Shown piece after piece: positions 54,015-62,657 of a DNA stretch of 64,000 nucleotides. This DNA is from Pararhizobium_B sp963838155 (GTDB lineage: Bacteria; Pseudomonadota; Alphaproteobacteria; Rhizobiales; Rhizobiaceae): positions 160,031 to 224,030 of the forward strand of contig CAWIQE010000018.1 of the NCBI GenBank assembly GCA_963838155.1, written 5' to 3'. The notes beneath the pieces were generated by a model. The model was given only the letters and a program-made list of their open reading frames with translations. It had not been told where the DNA came from and did not search any database. The translations under genes were made by a program, and so were the position numbers. Each line of letters opens with the position of its first letter. Position 1 is the stretch's first letter.

Positions 54015-54715
54015 CGGGCCGCCGAGACCTTCGGACGATCGGTCTTCCTGCCGTCCTGCCCGTCGCAGAGATCCTGCACCAGATCGCCGATGCGTCGCGC
54101 GACTTCCGCGCTCGAAAGGCTGCCGTCGACGATGCGGAAGCGCTCCGGCTCGCTGTGTGCGACATCGAGAAAAGCCTGCCGGCGGCTCTCGTGTACGCTC
54201 ACCTCCTCCCGCTCGAAGCGATCCGGGGCGGCATCGCTCCTTGCCCGGGCACCGCGCCCGCGCGCTCTCGCGAGCCCCGTCTCGGCGGGTAGATCGATCA
54301 GGATCGTCATGTCCGGCAACATGCCGTTCACTGCAATTCGCTCGAGCGTCTGGATGAATGCCGGTTCCAGATTGCCGGTGACCCCCTGGTACACGCGGGT
54401 CGAATCGATGAACCGGTCGCAAAGAACGATCTTGCCGGCCGCCACCGACGGGCGGATCACCCGCTCGACATGGTCGCTGCGCGCCGCGGCGAACAGGATG
54501 GCCTCCATCCGGACGCCGAATTCTTCGGCCGCGCCGCTGAGAAGGACATGGCGCACGGCCTCCGCGCCCGGCGAGCCGCCCGGCTCGCGCGTCTCCACGA
54601 CCTCGCGCCCCTCGGCCCGCAAGGCTTCGGCAAGCAATCGGATCTGCGTTGACTTCCCGACGCCCTCGCCCCCTTCGAAGGTTATGAGGCGCCCGGCCTT
54701 GCGCACGCGCTTCAC
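54011..54715 (-). CDS. tmk: Thymidylate kinase
   Basis: 234 residues from a GTG at 54715 (VKRVRKAGRLITFEGGEGVG); another GTG at 54778 with AGAGG upstream would give a 21-residue longer N-terminus not typical of the family. Phosphorylates dTMP to dTDP. P-loop FEGGEGVGKST, the DRF motif (LCDRFIDSTRVYQG) and EPGGSPGAEAVR are intact. It follows dac by about 80 bases and overlaps holB. Confidence 0.95.
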   Translation of the reverse strand: MKRVRKAGRLITFEGGEGVGKSTQIRLLAEALRAEGREVVETREPGGSPGAEAVRHVLLSGAAEEFGVRMEAILFAAARSDHVERVIRPSVAAGKIVLCDRFIDSTRVYQGVTGNLEPAFIQTLERIAVNGMLPDMTILIDLPAETGLARARGRGARARSDAAPDRFEREEVSVHESRRQAFLDVAHSEPERFRIVDGSLSSAEVARRIGDLVQDLCDGQDGRKTDRPKVSAAR

Positions 54716-54794
54716 TGGGCCATACTCCGTTCCGGCCGGTTGCTGCGACCAAGCCGCCCAATCCCGCCGCGATGACACGTAAGGCCTCTCGCGC

Positions 54795-55958
54795 TCAAAG
54801 CCAAGAGAGCATAAGTTCTTCCAGCGCGTCCATGGCGCGCTTGTAGAGCGGTCCCCTCTCGACGTCGTCGGCGGCGAAGAGCGGCGTCTCCTGGCTCAGC
54901 GTATCGCCGAGATAGACCTTCAGCTGCCCGACCGGCGTGCCCGCGGCAACCGGGGCGACTACCGGCCAGTGATAGACGATGCGGGCGCTCAGCTTTTCCG
55001 GATTGGCGACGGGAACGAAGATGTCGATCGGGCCCTTGGCCTTGAGGGGCAGCGAGGCGGTCGCTCCGCCATAGACGCTTGCGTCGCCGACGACGGCGCC
55101 CTCGGCGAAGAGCGCCCGACGCTCGAACGAGCGCATGCCCCAGTCGAGCAGCTTCCGGGATTCCTCCGCGCGCTCCCGTTCGCTCTTCATCCCGCTCATG
55201 GCGACGTAGAGGCGCCGGCCACCCCCTGCCATGGACGCCACGATCGCGTACCCCGATTCGTCGGTGAAGCCCGTTTTCAGCCCGTCCACCCCGATATCCA
55301 TGGCGATGAGGGGGTTTCGGTTGCGCTGGCGGATCTTGTTCCAGGTAAAGGAGTCCTCGGAGAAATAGTGATAGAGGTCCGGATAGGCATCGTGGAGATG
55401 ACGGGCCAGGTCGACGAGCTCCCTCATGCTCACCTTGGACTTGGGATCCGGCAACCCGGTGGAATTGTCGAATACCGACTTGTCGAGCCCGATCTGCCGG
55501 GCACGCTGCGTCATCAGCCTTGCGAAATTGCTCTCCGAACCGGCCATGCCTTCGGCGATCGTGATGCAGGCATCGTTCGCCGACTGCACGATGATCCCCT
55601 GAATGAGGTTCTCGAGACTGATCGTGGAGTGGATCTTGGCGAACATCGTCGATCCGCCGGACATGGCGCCGCCGTTCCGCCAGGCCTTCTCCGACACCTG
55701 GAACGTATCGTCTAGGTGCAGGTGGCCGGTCTTGATGGCGTGGAAGACGACCTCGAGGGTCATGAGCTTGGCAAGCGAGGCCGGCGGCACGAGCCTGTCC
55801 GGGTTCTTGGCGAACAGGATGGTCCCGGTCTCTCCGTCCATCAGGACGGCCTCCCCGGCACGGGTCTCGAACAGTTGCGCCCTTGCCGGCATGGTGCCGA
55901 CAAGACCGAAGACGACGAACGCGATCAGAATAACGATGCGCGACGCACCTTTCGGCAT
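54795..55958 (-). CDS. D-alanyl-D-alanine carboxypeptidase (PBP5/DacF family)
   Basis: 387 residues from the ATG at 55958, with GGGAG eight bases upstream. A signal peptide (IVILIAFVVFGLVGTMPARA) is followed by the penicillin-binding triad: SxxK as PPASLAKLM, SxN as QSANDA, and KTG as GLKTGFTDESGY. A C-terminal PBP5-type beta domain is present and the last residues (ALEELMLSWL) look like a short amphipathic membrane anchor. Trims peptidoglycan pentapeptides in the periplasm. The rlpA-dac-tmk-holB order is common in rhizobia. Confidence 0.93.
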   Translation of the reverse strand: MPKGASRIVILIAFVVFGLVGTMPARAQLFETRAGEAVLMDGETGTILFAKNPDRLVPPASLAKLMTLEVVFHAIKTGHLHLDDTFQVSEKAWRNGGAMSGGSTMFAKIHSTISLENLIQGIIVQSANDACITIAEGMAGSESNFARLMTQRARQIGLDKSVFDNSTGLPDPKSKVSMRELVDLARHLHDAYPDLYHYFSEDSFTWNKIRQRNRNPLIAMDIGVDGLKTGFTDESGYAIVASMAGGGRRLYVAMSGMKSERERAEESRKLLDWGMRSFERRALFAEGAVVGDASVYGGATASLPLKAKGPIDIFVPVANPEKLSARIVYHWPVVAPVAAGTPVGQLKVYLGDTLSQETPLFAADDVERGPLYKRAMDALEELMLSWL

Positions 55959-56061
55959 CACACCAACTCCCAGCACAGCCCTTGCCGCCCGAGAAGAGTA
56001 TCAATCTGGCCGGACCCGATCAATGAAGATCGGCAGGCGCCGAAAAAGATCGAAATCGACG

Positions 56062-57138
56062 TTAATTCGCCGCGACGAGACCGTGGTTCCACGCGCGCAC
56101 GATGGCCTGCGGCGTGAGCTTCTCGCCGTCGAGCACCTGCTCGAAGGCAGCCGGGGTCGCCGTTGCGTTGCGGGCGACATAGGCCGAGGCGGTCAGTTCG
56201 ACCACCTGCTGGCGTTGCTGTTCCTCCTGCACCGCGGCGGAGAGCGTCGGCCGCATGGAGGGAACCGGCCCGACCTGCGGCAAGGCCCTGGCCGGCATCA
56301 TGGCCGTCTGGATGCCGTGCTCGGCGGGCGATGCATCCGGAACGCGCGTCATGGCGTTCGCCGAAGGCGGCAAGGTCTTGCCGCCGGCGCCTTGGCCCGA
56401 TCCGGTGCCGTCCTCCACCGTCACGCCGGGCAGGCCGGCGCCGGAGGACGGTTCGTTCATGGCCAGCAGGACGCCGGGCTGCCCGGTGTCGGGACCGATC
56501 TGCGGAGCGCCGTCGGCGCCCGGCTGGTAGGATGCCATGAGATAGGGCGCGTCGTTTCCATCCAGAGGCGCCATTCCCACATATTTCACGCGAACCTGCG
56601 CGACACCGACCTCGCGCATGTGCAGCAGCTTGGCCGCGGCGGTGGAGAGATCGATGATCCTGCCTTGCGCGAACGGCCCCCGATCGTTCACCCGCACGAT
56701 GACGGAATCGCCCGTGGTTTCGTTGGTGACGCGGGCGTAGCACGGAAGGGGCAGAGTCGGATTGGCGGCGGTCAGGCTGTACTGGTTGTAGACCTCGCCG
56801 TTTGCGGTCAGCCGCCCGTGGAAGTTCGGGCCGTACCAGGAGGCCATTCCCACCTTGTTGTAGTCGGGGTTCATCTTGGGGCGGTACCATTTGCCCGCCA
56901 CCTGATAGGCCTTGCCGACCTGGTAGCGGCCGCCGCCTGGGCGCACGGTCTTCTTCGACGTCACGCGCGGACTGGCCTTCACGCCGTAATCGGCGGAAGC
57001 GAATTTCGTCTTCGTGCTGATATCCGCCTGATCGTCACCGCCGGTCGTCGTGCAGGCCGCAAGTCCGGCCAGAAGCAGCGGAATGGATATTGCACGCCCC
57101 ACACGCGCCACTGGCGCGCCAAACCTTGTCCCCGACAT
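56062..57138 (-). CDS. rlpA: RlpA-like septal ring lipoprotein
   Basis: 358 residues. A lipoprotein signal ends in LAAC (acylated Cys29). The RlpA double-psi beta-barrel follows (about 95-190), with GMASWYGPNFHGRLTANGE, the DRGPF motif and IDLSTAAAKLL. RlpA proteins cleave glycan strands lacking stem peptides at the division site. The region after residue 200 is Pro/Gly-rich and no C-terminal SPOR domain is recognisable, so septal targeting may differ from E. coli or Pseudomonas RlpA. Confidence 0.9.
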   Translation of the reverse strand: MSGTRFGAPVARVGRAISIPLLLAGLAACTTTGGDDQADISTKTKFASADYGVKASPRVTSKKTVRPGGGRYQVGKAYQVAGKWYRPKMNPDYNKVGMASWYGPNFHGRLTANGEVYNQYSLTAANPTLPLPCYARVTNETTGDSVIVRVNDRGPFAQGRIIDLSTAAAKLLHMREVGVAQVRVKYVGMAPLDGNDAPYLMASYQPGADGAPQIGPDTGQPGVLLAMNEPSSGAGLPGVTVEDGTGSGQGAGGKTLPPSANAMTRVPDASPAEHGIQTAMMPARALPQVGPVPSMRPTLSAAVQEEQQRQQVVELTASAYVARNATATPAAFEQVLDGEKLTPQAIVRAWNHGLVAAN

Positions 57139-57532
57139 TAACGCTTACGCCCCCTCGCTAGGAGTTATGCTTGTTGTGACCCGCGTGTGGGCTCAAAGCC
57201 GAAGCTTCCCCTTGATTCCCACCGAAGGACTTAATCTTCGTTAAAAGCGTCAGCAAAATGGCGAAATTGCGGGGAGGACGCAAGAAGAAACTGCATTTTT
57301 CGGTCTACGGCACGCGCCGAACGGGAGCGGAGGCCGCGCTCAGCCCTGCCCTCGCCTCGATCTCGCGAACCGGCTCGAAGACACGCCTCGCTACAGAAAT
57401 GCTATTCTTTCCGTCCTCTCCTGCGCTTCCGACGCTGTTCTTTCACGCCGCAAGGATCCGTGAAGACGACAAATGGAACGAAAGCCTCTACTTGCCGTTG
57501 ACGGGCATCGATTTGGTATGGAGAAGAATAAA
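57139..57532. other. Intergenic region between rlpA and the small secreted protein
   Basis: About 390 bases without a convincing gene. It should contain the promoter of rlpA (minus strand; the segment near 57225-57245 is AT-rich) and that of the small secreted protein. The one longish frame, 57258-57536, has no RBS or family likeness and reads like random translation. Confidence 0.6.
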
Positions 57533-57790
57533 ATGAAGAGCATCATCGTCGCCGCCGCCCTGGCCCTCGCCGCCGTCCCGACCCTGAGCACGGCATCTCA
57601 GGCGGCGAGCGTGACGATCACCACGACCGATCGCACCGTGCACCACTACGACCGCGGCCTCCATCGCGGATGGGACAGGGGCAGGCATTATGGATGGCGC
57701 CATCACGCGCGCCGGGACTGCTACGTCAAGAAGGTCCGTTACCATCATCACGGCAAGCTCGTGATAGCGACCAAGCGCATCTGCCGCTGA
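57533..57790 (+). CDS. Small secreted His/Arg-rich protein
   Basis: 85 residues from the ATG at 57533, with GGAGAAG upstream. A clear signal peptide (MKSIIVAAALALAAVPTLSTASQAA) precedes a mature 60-residue protein very rich in His, Arg and Tyr (HHYDRGLHRGWDRGRHYGW, then YHHHGKLVIATKRICR) with two cysteines. Many rhizobia encode such short cationic periplasmic proteins; metal or polyanion binding is plausible but unproven. An intrinsic terminator follows. Confidence 0.75.
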   Translation: MKSIIVAAALALAAVPTLSTASQAASVTITTTDRTVHHYDRGLHRGWDRGRHYGWRHHARRDCYVKKVRYHHHGKLVIATKRICR

Positions 57791-57814
57791 CGCAACCACC
57801 GCATACCCGACAAA

Positions 57815-57847
57815 CGTCCCGTCGGCCCTCGTCGACGGGACGCTTTT
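57815..57847 (+). terminator. Intrinsic terminator after the small secreted protein
   Basis: A perfect 10-bp stem (CGTCCCGTCG / CGACGGGACG, 8-base loop) followed by CTTTTG on the plus strand, 25 bases past the stop codon. Confidence 0.85.
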
Positions 57848-58089
57848 GTATCCGCCACCGGCCACGCCCCCGCGCGATCCTTCCCGCGCCAGCCAAATCG
57901 TTCCCTCAGGAGTTTGCCCCCTCCTGCACGGGCTTGCAGCTTTCGAACCCAAAACCTCCCATCTCCGGTTGACAGGCCTTCGCCGATCACCCTACAGGAT
58001 TGATTGGCGATCCGGCCGAACGGCGCCCCAACCCGGCCCGACGTTTCGACCACGTCGTCCAGCACCCGACTATGCTGAATGCCGTGCCG

Positions 58090-58179
58090 GGAGGAGTGGC
58101 CGAGCGGTTTAAGGCACCGGTCTTGAAAACCGGCGTACCGGAGACGGTACCGTGGGTTCGAATCCCACCTCCTCCGCCA
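58090..58179 (+). tRNA. tRNA-Ser(UGA)
   Basis: 90 bases with encoded CCA. The acceptor stem pairs GGAGGAG with CTCCTCC; the anticodon stem CCGGT/ACCGG encloses CTTGAAA with anticodon TGA at 58124-58126; a long variable arm (class II) is followed by the T arm GTGGGTTCGAATCCCAC. The 3' end lies about 15 bases before an insertion sequence, making it a likely island insertion site. Confidence 0.96.
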
Positions 58180-58194
58180 CTTGCCCTCTGTACA

Positions 58195-59484
58195 GCCCGG
58201 AGACATGGGTAACAGATCGTACCTAAGACATGGGTGACAGCCTCGTGCCGAACGGGCTGTCGATGGTTTGCAATGTCCTCTGTTCCAGGTCGATATAACC
58301 GAGATCGTACTGCATGAAGCTTATCAGCCAAATGCCGTCGTCCACCTCCTTGATTCCAAGCCTCTGACCGGCAAGCACCGTCGATATGTTGATCTTCTTG
58401 CGGTGCATGCAGATGCGTCCGCATGCGGTGACCATGATGTCCTTGTCGTGGAAGGGGTAGGTCAGGTCCGGCAGGCCGTGATAGGGCCGTGAAGAGGGTG
58501 CGTAGCGCTCGGCCGGCAGCTTCATGGCGAGCGCCTCGTGGGGGCGTTCATCGTTGAATTCGCTGATAAAGGCGTCGAACCGTGCCTGTTGCTGGAGCGC
58601 GTTCATGGCCGGCGGCCGGGCGGTCTCCTGCTTCAGGGTTCGATGCATGCGCTCATGCCGGCCGTTCTCCTGGGGCCGCCCCGGCCTGATGCGCTCGATT
58701 GCGATGCCGAGCCTCAGCCACCAGACCGACAGCCTGGAGAGATTGTAGAGGCCGTTCGGGCTGGCGAAGGGGACGCCATTGTCGCTTCGGATCGCCTGCG
58801 GCAGGCCGCGGTCCCTGAAGAGGCGGATGAAGGCCTCGATGACCGGCGCTTCCTTCGTCGTTTCAAGGGCTTCGGCGACAAGCAGGTAGCGGGAGGCCTG
58901 GTCGGTGACCGTCAGGGGGTAACAGTAGCGGCCGTTGCCGAGCTTGAACTCGCCCTTGAAGTCGGCGCACCACAGGTCGTTGGGCGCCACCGCCTGCGAG
59001 AGCGGCGTGCCCATGGCCTTGCGAGCCCGGTGCCTCTTGCGGGCCTGGCTCACAAGGCCATGGCGGTCGAGCACCGCGTGCACCGTGCTCCTGGCCGGAA
59101 TGCGCACGTCGCCGGCCAGTCGGCGCACCAGGAGCTCCCGGATCTTCCTGGCACCCCAGTGCGGCTTCTCCCGCTTCGTCTCGACGATCAGCCGCTCGAT
59201 CTGGCCGGGCAACTGGTTGGCGTATCTGACCGGCCGCCGCGACCGGTCGGCGAGCGCCTCCAGGCCGTCTTCCTTGTAGCGGTTGAAAATCTTGTAGCCG
59301 GTCTTCCGCGAGATGCCGAATTCCCGGCACACGTCACTCATGCCCTCTCCCTCGAGAAGCCGAGCGACAAAGCGCATACGTTCCTCCATCACCGAACACT
59401 CTCTCCACGGCATCAACATCTCCCCCGAAAAAGGGAAAGTGTTACCCATGTGTCCGGTACAAAACGTCACCTATGTCTCGGGCC
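58195..59484 (-). mobile_element. IS481-type insertion sequence next to tRNA-Ser
   Basis: One transposase gene bounded by imperfect inverted ends of about 44 bases (58196-58239 and 59440-59482). Each end contains two copies of an AGACATGGGTAACA-like motif (58201-58214 and 58226-58239 on the left; complements at 59465-59478 and 59440-59453 on the right). The exact ends and target duplication cannot be fixed. The transposase is intact, so the element may be active. Confidence 0.82.
58223..59413 (-). CDS. IS481-family transposase
   Basis: 396 residues from the ATG at 59413 (MPWRECSVMEERMRF), with GGGAG six bases upstream. N-terminal helix-turn-helix (MSDVCREFGISRKTGYKIF) and a retroviral-integrase-type core with the DDE residues in DLWCADFKGEF, AIRSDNGVPF and GRPQENGRHERMHR. 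The C-terminal ~70 residues form the extra domain seen in this family. The stop codon lies inside the left terminal repeat. Confidence 0.93.
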   Translation of the reverse strand: MPWRECSVMEERMRFVARLLEGEGMSDVCREFGISRKTGYKIFNRYKEDGLEALADRSRRPVRYANQLPGQIERLIVETKREKPHWGARKIRELLVRRLAGDVRIPARSTVHAVLDRHGLVSQARKRHRARKAMGTPLSQAVAPNDLWCADFKGEFKLGNGRYCYPLTVTDQASRYLLVAEALETTKEAPVIEAFIRLFRDRGLPQAIRSDNGVPFASPNGLYNLSRLSVWWLRLGIAIERIRPGRPQENGRHERMHRTLKQETARPPAMNALQQQARFDAFISEFNDERPHEALAMKLPAERYAPSSRPYHGLPDLTYPFHDKDIMVTACGRICMHRKKINISTVLAGQRLGIKEVDDGIWLISFMQYDLGYIDLEQRTLQTIDSPFGTRLSPMS

Positions 59485-59786
59485 GTTCACTCGCGAAAGC
59501 GTTCTCCCGATCCGGCTGCGGCCGGATTTTCTCGTTGTATTTGAGGGTTATGCGGGATGGGCTGAGCACTGGCCTCGGCGCCAGGTGGCCCGGAAGCGGT
59601 CTCTCAGGGCCGATATTCTCCGGACCTCATGACTGCGCGGATTTGGTGAATTGTTTGCAAGACTCGGAAAATATTCGTTTGGGTCTTCGGCTGAACACTT
59701 CGACGCCAGTCGCGTTCGGCGAGATGGAACACAAACCGAGCTTCAAGTTCCTGAGCAGGCATGGCCGGAGGGAACCCCGGCCTTCG
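59485..59786. other. Unassigned region between the insertion sequence and the restriction-gene remnant
   Basis: About 300 bases with lower GC than the core. It contains short frames on both strands, none with a credible start, ribosome binding site or family motif. No copy of the tRNA-Ser 3' end was noticed here. Confidence 0.5.
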
Positions 59787-60752
59787 TCATAGGAGCATGC
59801 GATAGCTTCGAGCATCCGCGTCACTGGACTTGATGATCTGATATTCCATTCCGCTGGCCACTGCGATTTGCTCGGCAAAGTCCTTCTTCGCGCGAACCAC
59901 TGCATCGTCAATCTGGTGATCTCCCTTCACCTCAACGATCACGTATTTTTCGTTCCCGTCCAGTTCCTCACGGATGAAAACGAAATCCGGATAATAGCTT
60001 CGAACCGTGTGCGAATCTGGATCGATGTACTGAATGAAGAAGTCCGACTGGCCATGGGTGAGCATACCCGTAAAGTAGATCTTCTTCACTCGCTTCTCTC
60101 TGAGGAGGTCCCAGAATAGCGTTCGCTCCGAATTGGAATCGAAGCAGTAGGTGTCGAGATGGAAGCTCTTGTCGCGCTCATTGCTCTTCACCACCGTGTC
60201 GGTGCTGCGTACGATCTTGTCCTTGGCGGCAGTGACCTCGTAATAACCGTTTGGTGGGAGCTTGATGAGTTCAACTTCATGCTCTTCGATTTTCTGCGCT
60301 TCGTCGAGGTCAAAGGTCATCCGGAACAAGCGTGGAATGATCTCGTCGTAGAGCAGCTCATTGAACTCATTAGTGATTTCAACAAGCTTTTCGACACTTT
60401 CTTTTGTGGCATCCAGCAGCGACTCGATTTTCAACGGCGATTGGTTGAGGTACCGAGAGACTTCCCCCACCAAGCTGAGGCGTGAGAAGACTTGCTTTTC
60501 GCGGCGCTCGGTGAGGTCAAATGTCCTGCTGGATGATGCACGGGCGGCCTCACTCGGCGTGAGTTCGTCCTGCTGCGTCTCCAGCAGCCGGTACTTCTCG
60601 ACAAGCTCATTCCATTGGTCACGTGCAGCTAGTTCAGGGAAGAGTGCCAGTCCCGGGGTCACTGGCTTCTCGAGGACATTGTATTGCTTGCGGACCCGGA
60701 CAAGCTTGATCTTGACGGGAGGCTCGACGACCTTGACCTGGACTGCTGGATG
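59787..60752 (-). pseudogene. C-terminal remnant of a type III restriction enzyme (Res) subunit
   Basis: The open frame from about 60752 (after an in-frame TAG at 60753-60755) to the stop at 59787 gives roughly 320 residues. The end contains a PD-(D/E)xK-like nuclease site: YYPDFVFIREELDGNEKYVI followed by VEVKGDHQIDDAVVRAK, as at the C-terminus of type III Res proteins. The N-terminal helicase motors (about 600-700 residues) and the Mod methylase are absent. An adjacent frame just upstream continues with peptide-like sequence, suggesting the break is a frameshift plus deletion. It is AT-richer than the core. Confidence 0.7.
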
Positions 60753-60914
60753 CTACGCTTGCGGCCGAGGATGCGCTCTCTCTGCACACCGCGAGCAGCG
60801 GGAGGACGACCTTTCGGACAACGCGGAGCGGCAAAGGACTGCCTTCGTGATGTCTCCAGATGGTATTTGGGGGGGCGACATCACGAGGTATCGTGACCTT
60901 CCGCGGCATGCAGT

Positions 60915-61514
60915 TCAGTCTTCGGCGGCGCGCTTGGTCCAGGCGATGGCATCGTCGATCCGATCATCACCCCAGAATATTTCACTGCCGACGGCAAAAG
61001 TCGGTGAGCCGAAAATGTCGAGGGCCATTGCCTCTGCGGTTACTCGCTCGAGCGCCTTGGCGATACGGTCGGAACGGGCTGCTTGGGTGACCCGATCCGG
61101 ATCCTGTCCGATCTCCGCGAGGCTATTCGAAAGGTTCGGTTCTTCGCCCGCGGGCTGCCCAGCCTCAAACCAGCGGCGGTAGGTTGCCCGCGTGTAGGCC
61201 GCTGCCCATCCCTCTTCCGTCCCGAGGATGGCGACCTGGTTTGCGAAGACAAGCTCGCGCAATGGATAGGGCGCGGGAACGAGCGGTCGAAGTCCGTAGT
61301 TCTTCGCCCGACGCTCGATGTCGCGCCACATATAGGCGGTCTTCACCGGCTTGTTCCTGAACGGAATGTTGTTCTGTTCGACCATTATGTGGCGGACGTC
61401 AAACGGCCGCCATCGAAATTCCACCTCAGCGGCTTTCGCCAAGTCCGGCAAGCGCATGACAGAGAGGTAGCTATAGGTGCTTCCGATAGAATACCAGAAA
61501 TCGATCGTCGTCAT
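60915..61514 (-). CDS. 2-hydroxychromene-2-carboxylate isomerase-like (DsbA fold)
   Basis: 199 residues from the ATG at 61514 (MTTIDFWYSIGSTYSYLSVM). Kappa-class glutathione-transferase/DsbA fold: the N-terminal Ser-rich turn IGSTYSYLS replaces the CxxC, and GSPTFAVGSEIFWGDDRID is the conserved C-terminal cis-Pro and helix. The family isomerises an intermediate of naphthalene catabolism, but many members have other, unknown substrates; no aromatic-degradation genes are nearby. This is one of few intact genes beyond the insertion sequence. Confidence 0.87.
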   Translation of the reverse strand: MTTIDFWYSIGSTYSYLSVMRLPDLAKAAEVEFRWRPFDVRHIMVEQNNIPFRNKPVKTAYMWRDIERRAKNYGLRPLVPAPYPLRELVFANQVAILGTEEGWAAAYTRATYRRWFEAGQPAGEEPNLSNSLAEIGQDPDRVTQAARSDRIAKALERVTAEAMALDIFGSPTFAVGSEIFWGDDRIDDAIAWTKRAAED

Positions 61515-61788
61515 CGTCGAGTCCCTTCGCCGGCAGGGCAAGGACCATACCGTGCAAGCCTCCTGCAAAGCCCTGGCGCCTGGACCACTCTAGCACCATT
61601 CATCTCTGACGTCCGCTGGCGGCTTGGTCGAGACAAGGGGTGCGTCAAGCTGACTGGGTGGGCACCCTTCGCTATCTGCAACTGCTCATCGCTGCTCCGG
61701 TTCTCCTTACGACATTGAACTTGCTTCATTTTCCCCAACGAGCACACTGCAAACGGTGGTTTGCAGTTTGAACACTCCGGGGAATTCC

Positions 61789-62492
61789 ATGTTGCAGCGC
61801 GCAGTCGCCTACTATCGTGTCTCGACCCAGCGCCAGGGCCGTTCCGGGCTCGGCATCGACGCCCAGCGCAACGTCGTCGAGCGCTTCGCCGAGGCAGAGG
61901 GCTTCGAGCTGATCGGCGAGTTCGTCGAGGTCGAGACCGGCAAGGGATCGGACGCCCTCGACCGGCGCCCTCGCCTTGCCGAAGCACTGTCGCTCGCCCG
62001 GCGCGAACGCGCCCGGTGATCGTCGCCAAGCTCGACCGGCTGTCGCGCGACGTCGCATTCATCTCCGGGCTGATGGCACAGCGCGTGCCGTTCATCGTCG
62101 CGGAACTCGGAGCAGACGCCGATCCCTTCATGCTGCACCTTTATGCGGCCCTGGCCGAGAAGGAGCGCCGGCTGATCTCGGAGCGGACCCGGGCCGCCCT
62201 CGCCCAGCGCAAGGCCAAAGGCGCCAGGCTCGGCAACCCGTCCAATCCGGCCGAGGCGGCTTCCCGCGGCCGGGCTGTCTCCATCGCCGAGGCCGACCGC
62301 TTTGCCGCAACGCTGCTGCCTGTCATCGAGGCCCTGCAGTGCGCCGGCATCACCAGCTACCGCGGCATTGCCGAGGCGCTCAACAACCGCGGCGTCCGCA
62401 CCGCCCGTGGCGGCAGGTGGCAGGTGTCGAACGTGCGCAATCTGATCGGACGGCGGCCCAGACCGAAAGAGCCATTTGATAGGCGGGAATAA
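61789..62492 (+). pseudogene. Serine recombinase (resolvase/invertase family), frameshifted
   Basis: The first part, from the ATG at 61789 (LQRAVAYYRVSTQRQGRSGL with the catalytic Ser), is open to a TGA at 62017; a second frame one base offset continues from about 62013 (PVIVAKLDRLSRDVAFISGL to DRRE at 62492). Joined, they make one typical small serine recombinase of about 230 residues with a partial C-terminal DNA-binding region (GITSYRGIAEALNNRGVRT). A single-base loss near 62010 explains the break. Such genes belong to integrated elements or invertible switches. Confidence 0.85.
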
Positions 62493-62657
62493 GTCCGTTC
62501 GCGCTCCGAAAGACCCGATCGCCCGCCACTCATCGGCCACCTCAAGTCTTTGGCCATAAATCGCCTTGCCGGAACGGACCACCTTGCAGGTTCCGTCGGC
62601 TCGCGTTGACCTGGTCGCACGGTATGAAGACCGATGGTAAGGCTTCAGGACCCAGCT

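Noticed and set aside
57258..57536. 92-codon open frame upstream of the small secreted protein
   Set aside because: No ribosome binding site, no family likeness; overlaps the start region of a better-supported gene.
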